From JAHHLP01 sp041609895 (GTDB lineage: Bacteria > Bacteroidota > Rhodothermia > Rhodothermales > JABDKH01): 5,595 bases of DNA. The stretch's first letter is position 1; every line of letters starts with the position of its first letter. Positions 1 through 5,595 of this stretch are shown one piece after another. The notes beneath the pieces are model-generated. The model did no database searches. It had not been told where the DNA came from and saw only the letters and a list, made by a program, of their open reading frames with translations. The DNA is taken from positions 1-5,595 of the forward strand of contig JBFIPX010000212.1 of assembly GCA_041609895.1 (NCBI GenBank), read 5' to 3'. Made by a program: the position numbers and the translations under genes.

Positions 1-256
1 CCTCACATCATTGCTCATCGCACGGGAGCCAACCCTATCTGGTCCGCGATGAGCTCGAGCTGCCGTCAAAACGCCGACTCGAGGTGTTCAATAAGTCTGA
101 TGGCACATGGAATTTCTCGAGGGTTCGTAGGCGGCGACGCTGACGACTGAGGTTGCCGGCGACTTCGTGGGACGAATCGGATGGTGGTGGTGAAATCGGC
201 TCCCTGATTTGTTGGGGTCTTCCCGTCCGGCTTGCGCTTCTGAGTCGGGCTGATTT

Positions 257-284
257 GCAACCTTGGCAACTTTGCCAAGGTTGC
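257..284. repeat. Perfect 12-bp inverted repeat made of TTGCCAAGG units
   Basis: The left arm GCAACCTTGGCA (257-268) is the exact reverse complement of the right arm TGCCAAGGTTGC (273-284), with ACTT between them. The arms are built from a 9-base unit: TTGCCAAGG (272-280) is followed directly by TTGCCAAGA (281-289), and the left arm holds the same unit on the other strand. It lies 63 bases past the stop of the leftward gene at 348. No T-run follows on either strand, so it is not a standard intrinsic terminator. It may instead be a dispersed palindromic (REP/MITE-like) repeat, a 3' mRNA-stabilising hairpin or a protein-binding dyad. Confidence 0.85.
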
Positions 285-309
285 CAAGAATATCAAGTTC
301 GCACGAAGC

Positions 310-344
310 TTTGATCGGCCCAGATAGTCACTTATATGATCAAA
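310..344 (-). other. Weak stem-loop just after the stop of the propeller-like gene
   Basis: TTTGATC (310-316) and GATCAAA (338-344) are perfect inverted repeats of 7 bp with a 21-base loop, and the stem begins three bases after the TGA. The stem is short and AT-rich with a long loop and no following T-run, so a role as a transcript-end structure is weak. It may be chance. Confidence 0.25.
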
Positions 345-347
345 CTC

Positions 348-1754
348 TCATCTCGCCAGAAGCATCGTCCGCACTTCCGAATGTGCTCCGGCTTGCAAGC
401 GGTATATATACAGACCGTCGGTTAGGCCAGTGGCCGACCATGTCACCGAGTGGCGTCCCGCGTTCTGCATTTCACGGACTGGCGTCGCCACCTTCCGGCC
501 CATCACGTCATACACCGTGATCTTAACCGGAAACGGCTGCGGTAAGACATACGTGATGTTCACGGACTGGGTGATCGGATTCGGGTAGCTCTTGCTGTCG
601 AAGCGCACCGGCTGTTCGTTTGCCGTTATCCCAACGGCGCCACCCCCGGTCTTGATGAGGTAAGCACTTCCGTTGCCCCACGAGCCCGTGTGTCCGCCGA
701 TGACATACGCGCCGTCCTGCGACTGAAGCACGGAGTAGCCTTCGTCAAAGGCGTCACCGCCAAACGTGATCGTCCACAGCGAGTCACCGGATGCGTCCGT
801 CTTGACCAGAAAGACATCCTGTTGTGTACCGAGGCCGTAGTCTGTCGTACCGCCAATGATGTAGCCGCCGTCCGTCGTTTGCTGCACCGACTCCCCGTCC
901 TGTATACTATCGAGGTGACCGATCGTCTTGGTCCATGCGACATTCCCGTCCGCATCCGTCTTGGCCAGGAAGATATCATGGTCCCAGAGCCCGACAGCGA
1001 CCCATCCGGTGACGATGTATCCGCCGTCGCTCGTTGTCCGCACGGCGCGACCTGTGCCGACTCCCGCGGGCGCCGGAAAGACCTGCTCCCAGAGCATGTC
1101 ACCGTTGGCATCGGTCTTAAACAGCCAGATATGGCTGCCTCCACCCACGACAACGTAGCCACCGTCGGACGCTTGCAGCACGCTCCCGGCCATATCAAAC
1201 ACGACTCCTTTACGAAAGAGTCTTTGCCACTCGATGGTGCCACTGGCGTCGGTCTTTAGCAGCAGGATGTCTGTTGCACTCGTCGCGGCGACGATAAATC
1301 CACCCTCACTTGTCTGCCGAACGGCCTCTGCCTCGTCGATATCAGTGCCGCCGTAAGTTTTCTCCCACTCGACGTTCCCGCTGGCGTCCGTCTTGATCAG
1401 CAGAATGTCTTTTTCACCGGCACCGGACGATTGTGTCCAGCCGCCGATGATGTAGCCACCGTCGGCCGTCTGGCGGACGGATTTTCCATCGTCGTAATCG
1501 GCACCGCCGTAAGTTTGCGTCCAGATCACATCTCCAGAAGCATTCGTTTTGATTAGCCACACATCGTCTAGAGCTCCTGGGGCGGATCGGTAATATCCGG
1601 TTAGCGCAAACCCGTTGTCAGTCGTCTCGATGACGTCGAAGGCTCCATCGTCGGCCGCGTCGCCATACCACCGCTCGAAACCTGTTTGCGCGACAGAAAG
1701 TTGGGCGATGAGAAATGTGGTGGCGACGATGAGGATGCGTATCTCTGTCTTCAT
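348..1754 (-). CDS. Secreted seven-repeat beta-propeller-like protein with T9SS type A sorting tail
   Basis: This 468-residue protein is predicted to be exported by Sec and then the type IX secretion system. Residues 1-22 form a signal peptide (MKTEIR, a hydrophobic core, then SVA before Q23). Residues 26-371 hold seven repeats of about 43-55 residues. Their pattern is YGG..D.G.SV.QT.DGGYII.G, then D.FL.KTDASGD..W, as expected for blades of a seven-bladed propeller. Residues 388-468 form the sorting tail: SYPNP, ITVYDVMGRKV, then GLYIYRLQAG. The mature protein has no cysteine and no visible catalytic motif, so binding or a structural surface role is an inference only. The ATG at 1754 is preferred over the in-frame ATG at 1859 because it has an AGGAGG six bases upstream and begins a clean signal peptide. 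The longer start would put 35 polar residues ahead of it. The stop is TGA. Repeats of this kind are often annotated only as hypothetical or T9SS sorting-domain proteins. Confidence 0.93.
   Translation of the reverse strand: MKTEIRILIVATTFLIAQLSVAQTGFERWYGDAADDGAFDVIETTDNGFALTGYYRSAPGALDDVWLIKTNASGDVIWTQTYGGADYDDGKSVRQTADGGYIIGGWTQSSGAGEKDILLIKTDASGNVEWEKTYGGTDIDEAEAVRQTSEGGFIVAATSATDILLLKTDASGTIEWQRLFRKGVVFDMAGSVLQASDGGYVVVGGGSHIWLFKTDANGDMLWEQVFPAPAGVGTGRAVRTTSDGGYIVTGWVAVGLWDHDIFLAKTDADGNVAWTKTIGHLDSIQDGESVQQTTDGGYIIGGTTDYGLGTQQDVFLVKTDASGDSLWTITFGGDAFDEGYSVLQSQDGAYVIGGHTGSWGNGSAYLIKTGGGAVGITANEQPVRFDSKSYPNPITQSVNITYVLPQPFPVKITVYDVMGRKVATPVREMQNAGRHSVTWSATGLTDGLYIYRLQAGAHSEVRTMLLAR
351..593 (-). 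other. T9SS type A-like sorting tail of the propeller-like protein
   Basis: Residues 388-468 form the tail. It starts with SYPNP but continues ITQSVNITY where the usual form is FNPTTTI.Y. It then has VKITVYDVMGRKV, AGRHSVTWSATGL, GLYIYRLQAG and the basic end MLLAR. In this family the tail directs passage through the outer-membrane T9SS translocon and is normally cleaved by the sortase-like PorU. Assignment to the family rests on the overall pattern, which parallels the tail of the upstream gene segment by segment. Confidence 0.85.
642..1679 (-). repeat. Seven coding repeats (propeller blades) within the 348-1754 gene
   Basis: Seven units can be laid out on the minus strand: about 1679-1515, 1514-1359, 1358-1221, 1220-1083, 1082-927, 926-771 and 770-642. 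Each carries a DGGY-like turn (DNGF, DGGY, EGGF, DGGY, DGGY, DGGY, DGAY), then an aliphatic-rich strand ending in KT (for example LIKTDASG). All but the last close on a W five to six residues later. Units 3 and 4 are about six residues shorter than units 2, 5 and 6, losing the loop that precedes the second strand. The DNA has diverged between units, so this is an old protein-level duplication and not a recent DNA expansion. Seven units fit a closed seven-bladed ring; the fold itself is inferred. Confidence 0.85.
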
Positions 1755-1760
1755 AATCGT

Positions 1761-1766
1761 CCTCCT
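1761..1766 (-). promoter_or_regulatory. Shine-Dalgarno site for the propeller-like protein
   Basis: Read on the minus strand this is AGGAGG, six bases before the ATG at 1754. It is a full match to the core anti-SD complement and decides the start in favour of 1754 over the ATG at 1859, which has no purine-rich site before it. Strong SD motifs are comparatively uncommon in many Bacteroidota, so its presence is mildly informative about lineage. It could also be a chance match. Confidence 0.75.
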
Positions 1767-2218
1767 AGACCGTTTACCACTGAGGAATTCGGGCGGTACG
1801 CTGGAGATGTTCAAGTCCGTCACCGAACATGGGTTTCGGCTTTGACGGGTGCCCGACATCTAGGAGTCGACGGGGCTGGGAAGGCTGTCGCCTCCCCTGT
1901 ATAGACCGTTCCAAACTGATCCCCTCGATTGAATCCTTGCCAGTTACATTCACCGAGAGCACCGCTCAATTAATCTTACAGGTCGGCTCGACGAATACTG
2001 GCAGAGAAATGCGAAATATGGTGTAGTGTGGCCCCCGACAACGACAGGACCAATCCTCAAGAGCCACGTGGCAGCGTCGGCCTCAGTTCTCGAAAGCAGC
2101 CATAAACCCGAGAGGCCCGAGCGTCGCATTCCATGTTTTCAGCATGTCCTGGATTTCTGAAGACCCAAAGTCTTGGACTTGCAGACTTATGGATGGCTTC
2201 AGGTTCCGCCCTAAATCC

Positions 2219-2250
2219 AAAAACAGTGTAGGCCAACCGAACTCGGCTGG
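2219..2250 (-). terminator. Possible weak terminator downstream of the large multidomain gene
   Basis: On the minus strand CCAGCCG-AGTT-CGGTTGG (2250-2233) forms a 7-bp stem with one G-U pair and a tetraloop. A run of five T (2223-2219) follows nine bases later. The stem lies about 90 bases past the TAG at 2338. The gap between stem and T-run is too long for a good intrinsic terminator, so this is only a candidate. No better one is seen in the interval. Confidence 0.3.
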
Positions 2251-2337
2251 ACAAAGCTATACGGTTCTGACAGGTACATGAAGCTGCTGACGGACGATGT
2301 CGGAGTGCGATGCAACGGAAAGCAAGGAGAGTTCATC

Positions 2338-5300
2338 CTACTTTATTACAACCATTCTTTTCGCCTCAACGAGGTTCCCGGCCTGGAGACGATAGAAGTA
2401 GATACCTGACGGAAGAGTCGTGGCGTCGAAAGACACCTCGTAGGTGCCTGCCGGCCTGGCGCCTATTGCGAGGACTTGCACCTGCCTTCCCAGAACATCG
2501 TAGACCGCCAGTGTTACTTCGGAGTGCAATGGAAGATCATAGGAGATCGTCGTCGTTGGGTTAAACGGGTTGGGGTAGTTCTGGCGGAGGCTAAAGATGG
2601 CCACTCCTTCCGACACAGAGATGTCGGTACCGGACGGGACATTGACTTCCGCTTGGTTAGAGGGCGGACTCTCGCCCTGGTCATAGACGGCCGTCGTCTG
2701 GTAGAAGTACGTCATCACACGCTCAACATCCATGTCAACGAAAGATGTCGTACTTGCATCTGTCTCCCCGATCATCGATCCGGTACTGACCGGATCCTCG
2801 ACGGTCGAGCGGTAGACGCGATAGCCCTCCAAAACAGGGTTGCCCGTTTCAACAGGATCGAAAGCACCATCCAGTGTCAGCGTGTAGTCTGTTGCGTTCA
2901 CACCGACAAGGTTTACGCTCACCCAATAGTCGCCAATGACCAGATTGGGCCGATCGATGATTTCAGGAACAGTGTCGCCGACATTCGCTGACTCGCCAAT
3001 CACAAATGTGATGAGGTCACTCACGACCTGCAGCTCCATGTCGAGGTCAGACGAGAATGCGTCCAGACGCACGATCAGACCGTCGGCAGTAAGGCCGAGC
3101 TTGAACGTGTCGTTTTCATCGGCTCCGGGAGTCAGACTGCCAGTGACGCACACCGATGACTCCCCACCGACAGCCTGCGCATCACTCGAATTGTCATTCG
3201 GCTCGGTCTCGACTATTTGCGTGACACACTCTAGCACTCTACGGCCGGCAGTCGATAACTTCGAACTCTCGCTGCCCGGGCGGGCGGACAGGTCCCTCGG
3301 AGGAGCAAGTCCTGCACCCGTCACAGGCGAATTCCAGAAGAGCCCGACGATTGGCCCACCTGTCACAACGTCGAACGCATCGGTTGCCGTCGCGCTCTTT
3401 CCATCCGGCCGCGTAACGGTTACATCCCTGGTCCCTGTGGCAGCAAACTGACTGATACCTATCGTCACGTCGATTCGTGCGGCGCTCATCACCTCGACGG
3501 CGTTCACGCTGATACCGTCTCCACCAAACTCAACGCTCGTACCGTTCATGAAGTCGCTGCCGAAGATGGAAACCAGAAGCTCGGCATCGCCCTGAACGCC
3601 TTCGTCGGGCACCAGCCGGCCAATACGAGGTGACGGAAAGCCGCCCTGCACTTCCCCGGTGAACACCTTGAGTTCATAATCACCGACGGCGGCTTCGCGA
3701 AGAAAGACGTCGAAATCGGGAAGAATCCGTCTCTCCCCTGCGCGATCAACCGCACTCACGACCACCCGATACGTACTCTGGGCTGGAAATAACCCGCCGC
3801 CGAAGGCACTCTCTAAGGGCAACTGCTCGACCACTACCAACGCGTCATCGCCTCGGGTAGGAAAGTTGTCGGAGGCCGCGATAAGCAGCCCCTCGGGATC
3901 GAACAACTCGACGAGCGGGTCGAGGTCTGGCCCCAGGGAATGAACCGAAATATTCACGGCCTGCCCCGGAGTGGCTTGAAACACATACGAATCCCGCTGA
4001 CGCCGGTCACTCATCGTTCCGATACGCTGCGGCGGCGTTTCCGCCTCGGACAGACTGCTGACGGTGACGTCGACGAGATCGTAGTCGCCTCCGCTCTCGA
4101 GGCGAACGTAGTACGTGCCGTAGGCCTGCTCATCGGGTGTCAGATCGTATCCGCGTCCGAGAAATCGGTGGGCGCCCTGACGAATAAGCGCGGTGTTGAC
4201 AAGCGCCGCGTCCGTTCTGGTCACGCTCGTCTGGTCACCGAATCCGGCCGTGCCCTTGTCCAGTGTCGTTCCGTCTGGGCCGATCAGCTCCAGCCATGGG
4301 TCGAATATCGTCTCGGGAGCTTTGGCTCTGCGCATCAGTATTGTCGATTTCTCCAGCTGGGCCACGGCTATGCTGTCACGAACGGCATCCGTCATCATGT
4401 TCAGTGCCTGGATTGCATCGATCGTAGCCTCGGGGGCTGCCGCGATGCGCACGTATCGCGCCGACGAAAGGCCGGTTCCGGTCAGGTCGAACGACTGCTC
4501 ACCGGTTGCCGCACCCGCAATCGAACTGAAGTCCCTCGCGTAAGGGGTGTTGGCGACAGCCACCTGGTACGTGCCGGCCGTAGACAGTACGGTGAAGTCC
4601 GCGTCCGGACCGTCGACGATCTCCTGGCCGGAGCCCATGTCGAGGATGATTCCATAGACTGGGGCCGTGTCCACCGGTATCGGTAGTGTCACGCCCACGC
4701 GGTCATCGCGCCCGATCGCCGCGCAGACCGTACCGGCCAGCGTTGGCTGCACCTCGACCGAAGCGGGAACGGGCACCTGCGTGAAGTCCACGACCGTGCC
4801 GAGGATCAGCGGGTGAAACGCGAGGCTATCAGGCATACAGACGGGAGAGCGAGCAGTGGGTGTAGTAATGTCCTGAATGGGCACCGGCCGGCGGAGGATC
4901 AGCCCCGTCTGCGGCGGGTCCGGTGCGCGACGAATGGGGCTGCCGTCCGCAAAACCGCTTGCATCGGGCGGCACGAGCACCGCGACCGCGTACTCACTGT
5001 TTTCGGTCGGGTTGACGAACTTGAAGAGGCCCGTCTGAGCAATCTCGTCTGCACGTCCCAAGAGCGGCTGCTGCCGGGGAGCGGAGTGGTTAAAGAGTAT
5101 GTCCTGCCGGGTCGCTCTCGGAAACTCCCTTACTCCGTCGACGAATTTCCGCGGGGCGCTCACATCGCCCGCCAGATGAATCTGGAATGGCGATGGGAAA
5201 GTGCCCTGGGCACTAACGACAATCACATACAGACCGTCTTGCGAGACCGGAAAATGGAAGCCCGCACTTCCCGACCCGACCGTAATGGCAGTAGAGTTTG

Positions 5301-5595
5301 TGGGCACCACCTCTCCGCTTGGCGCAAAAACGACGCCCACGATGTTCAGCGGCGGTGGAAAGGGCCTGGTGTTGATGAGCCGAAGCGCTGCAGTGCCGTC
5401 GGTTCGCCTGCCCACAAAGACAAACGTTGCCACGTCGTATTCGTCTCGAAGAAGGTACTGCAGTAGGATCTGCTGGAAGTTGACGGCTGGAGCATTCGGG
5501 AAGATGAGCGGGTTCGTAACCGTAACCTGATCGTAGATCAACCAGAAGGGGTACCAGAACTTGAAGTCGTAGTAGAAGTGTGTCGTGTCCTGCCC
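2338..5595 (-). CDS. Large multidomain secreted/surface protein (PPC, IPT/TIG, FnIII, T9SS tail), 5' end missing
   Basis: The frame is open through the right edge, so the start lies outside; the TTG at 5541 is just an internal Leu codon. Visible are 1085 residues, numbered here from 5595. Residues 48-144 look like a beta-sandwich. Residues 318-400 match a galactose-binding-like module (GQEIVDGPDADFTVL, then ARYVRI, then IDAIQALN). Residues 408-515 and 521-645 are PPC-like modules (FDPWLELIGPDG with GTYYVRLESG; DSYVFQATPGQ with LDPLVELFDPEG). Residues 655-744 are an IPT/TIG domain. Residues 796-910 are a PPC domain with the TEPNDN opening. Residues 911-986 are fibronectin type III sequence (LEGYRVYRS, YFYQTTAVYDQGESPPSN). 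Residues 1001-1085 are a canonical T9SS type A tail (NYPNPFNPTTTISYDLP, VYDVLGRQV, GIYFYRLQAG, terminal KRMVVIK). Only four cysteines are visible. No protease or glycosidase active site is seen, though a catalytic domain could lie upstream. The likely role is a surface adhesin or scaffold; that is inference. The stop is TAG. Confidence 0.95.
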   Translation of the reverse strand, partial: GQDTTHFYYDFKFWYPFWLIYDQVTVTNPLIFPNAPAVNFQQILLQYLLRDEYDVATFVFVGRRTDGTAALRLINTRPFPPPLNIVGVVFAPSGEVVPTNSTAITVGSGSAGFHFPVSQDGLYVIVVSAQGTFPSPFQIHLAGDVSAPRKFVDGVREFPRATRQDILFNHSAPRQQPLLGRADEIAQTGLFKFVNPTENSEYAVAVLVPPDASGFADGSPIRRAPDPPQTGLILRRPVPIQDITTPTARSPVCMPDSLAFHPLILGTVVDFTQVPVPASVEVQPTLAGTVCAAIGRDDRVGVTLPIPVDTAPVYGIILDMGSGQEIVDGPDADFTVLSTAGTYQVAVANTPYARDFSSIAGAATGEQSFDLTGTGLSSARYVRIAAAPEATIDAIQALNMMTDAVRDSIAVAQLEKSTILMRRAKAPETIFDPWLELIGPDGTTLDKGTAGFGDQTSVTRTDAALVNTALIRQGAHRFLGRGYDLTPDEQAYGTYYVRLESGGDYDLVDVTVSSLSEAETPPQRIGTMSDRRQRDSYVFQATPGQAVNISVHSLGPDLDPLVELFDPEGLLIAASDNFPTRGDDALVVVEQLPLESAFGGGLFPAQSTYRVVVSAVDRAGERRILPDFDVFLREAAVGDYELKVFTGEVQGGFPSPRIGRLVPDEGVQGDAELLVSIFGSDFMNGTSVEFGGDGISVNAVEVMSAARIDVTIGISQFAATGTRDVTVTRPDGKSATATDAFDVVTGGPIVGLFWNSPVTGAGLAPPRDLSARPGSESSKLSTAGRRVLECVTQIVETEPNDNSSDAQAVGGESSVCVTGSLTPGADENDTFKLGLTADGLIVRLDAFSSDLDMELQVVSDLITFVIGESANVGDTVPEIIDRPNLVIGDYWVSVNLVGVNATDYTLTLDGAFDPVETGNPVLEGYRVYRSTVEDPVSTGSMIGETDASTTSFVDMDVERVMTYFYQTTAVYDQGESPPSNQAEVNVPSGTDISVSEGVAIFSLRQNYPNPFNPTTTISYDLPLHSEVTLAVYDVLGRQVQVLAIGARPAGTYEVSFDATTLPSGIYFYRLQAGNLVEAKRMVVIK
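2341..2595 (-). other. Canonical T9SS type A sorting tail of the large multidomain protein
   Basis: The last 85 residues contain NYPNPFNPTTTISYDLP, then VTLAVYDVLGRQVQVL, AGTYEVSFDATTLPSGIYFYRLQAG and KRMVVIK. This is a near-textbook tail of the FlgD-Ig-like/type A class used as an export signal in the FCB group. It implies an intact T9SS (PorU, PorV, SprA and partners) elsewhere in the genome. Confidence 0.93.

Larger units (their letters stand above)
1..347. other. Left-edge non-coding stretch downstream of the propeller-like gene
   Basis: No gene is supported here. It carries the strong dyad at 257-284 and the weak stem-loop at 310-344. A plus-strand frame open from the left edge ends at a TGA at 141-143. 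Its 46 residues include PYLVRDELELPSKRRLEVFNKSDGT-like charged sequence and could be the tail of a converging gene, but nothing identifies it. A 76-codon minus-strand frame (66-296) starts next to the dyad, is rich in Pro, Arg and Thr, and looks spurious. Confidence 0.5.
1755..2337. other. 583-bp intergenic gap, no supported gene
   Basis: This lies between the stop of the large gene and the start of the propeller-like gene. The only open frames are short (about 65 residues), unlike any family I recognise and without credible ribosome sites, so I do not call them. It contains the possible terminator at 2219-2250, a bulged stem-loop at 1878-1896 (GGGAAGGC-TGTC-GCCTCCC) and a perfect palindrome GCCACGTGGC at 2063-2072. 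A promoter for the gene at 1754 should lie here, but I find no convincing sigma-70 or Bacteroidota-type (TTTG/TAnnTTTG) pair at a sensible spacing. Confidence 0.6.

Noticed and set aside
54..121. Three CTCGAG palindromes within 68 bases (54-59, 78-83, 116-121)
   Set aside because: Spacing is irregular, the flanks are not conserved and no associated structure is seen, so chance is the simplest explanation.
3..143. A plus-strand frame open from the left edge, 46 codons, as the tail of a converging gene
   Set aside because: It is too short to identify and no domain is visible. It stays possible but unsupported.
257..284. The dyad as a rho-independent terminator
   Set aside because: Neither strand has a T-run after the stem: the minus strand continues AAATCAG and the plus strand CAAGAAT.
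66..296. A 76-codon minus-strand frame starting beside the TTGCCAAGG dyad
   Set aside because: Its first residues (LATLAKLPRL) are just the translated repeat, and the rest is low-complexity Pro/Arg/Thr sequence. No family resemblance.
690..1259. A 189-codon plus-strand frame and a 205-codon minus-strand frame (626-1243) over the propeller-like gene
   Set aside because: Both mirror the repeat periodicity of the real gene in other frames, which keeps stops out. Their sequences show repeat-derived composition and no family resemblance.
2057..2254. A 65-codon minus-strand frame in the intergenic gap
   Set aside because: No ribosome binding site, no recognisable motif, and a composition like random translation. 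The candidate terminator stem falls inside it.
2273..2285. A Bacteroidota-type promoter, from the TAGCTTTG at 2253-2260 on the minus strand near this point
   Set aside because: It matches the TAnnTTTG -7 box, but no TTTG or TTG lies 19 bases upstream, and it is about 500 bases from the next start codon.
3940..4686. A 248-codon plus-strand open frame opposite the large gene
   Set aside because: It lies wholly within a frame whose domains are clearly recognisable, has no recognisable motif of its own, and is rich in Arg, His and Cys in the manner of antisense shadows in GC-rich coding DNA.
2338..5541. TTG at 5541 as the start of the large gene
   Set aside because: The same frame continues without a stop for 18 more codons to the window edge. 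There is no ribosome site before the TTG and no signal peptide after it, although the protein needs one for T9SS export.

Overview
The window carries two genes, both read leftward (minus strand). Both encode large secreted proteins that end in a Bacteroidota-type C-terminal sorting tail (type IX secretion, T9SS, type A / Por-tail style). No enzyme, RNA gene, transposase, CRISPR array or recognised defence system is visible. The sorting tails (one with a canonical YPNPFNPTTTISYDLP motif), the moderately high GC content and the modular beta-sandwich architecture point to the FCB group. A Rhodothermia- or Balneolia-like member, or a related lineage such as Ignavibacteria or Marinimicrobia, is most likely. 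This placement is inferred from protein style, not from a marker gene.

Layout from left to right. Positions 1-347 hold no convincing gene. They contain a perfect 12-bp inverted repeat with a 4-nt loop (257-284), built from TTGCCAAGG units, downstream of the first gene. Positions 348-1754 (minus) encode a 468-residue protein: signal peptide, seven beta-propeller-like repeats of about 43-55 residues, and a sorting tail. Its start is set by an AGGAGG ribosome binding site and the signal peptide, not by the longer in-frame ATG at 1859. Positions 1755-2337 are a 583-bp intergenic gap with no supported gene and only weak stem-loops. Positions 2338-5595 (minus) encode the C-terminal 1085 residues of a giant multidomain surface or secreted protein whose start lies beyond the right edge.

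The larger protein is a string of adhesion-type modules: an N-terminal beta-rich region, a galactose-binding-like module, two PPC-like modules, an IPT/TIG domain, a third PPC module that appears to sit inside a fibronectin type III domain, and a sorting tail. The 583-bp gap argues against tight operon coupling. What the two genes clearly share is a predicted export route (Sec, then T9SS) and a surface or extracellular location. The most unusual features are the TTGCCAAGG dyad and the apparent FnIII/PPC nesting. I see no evidence of a wholly new system.
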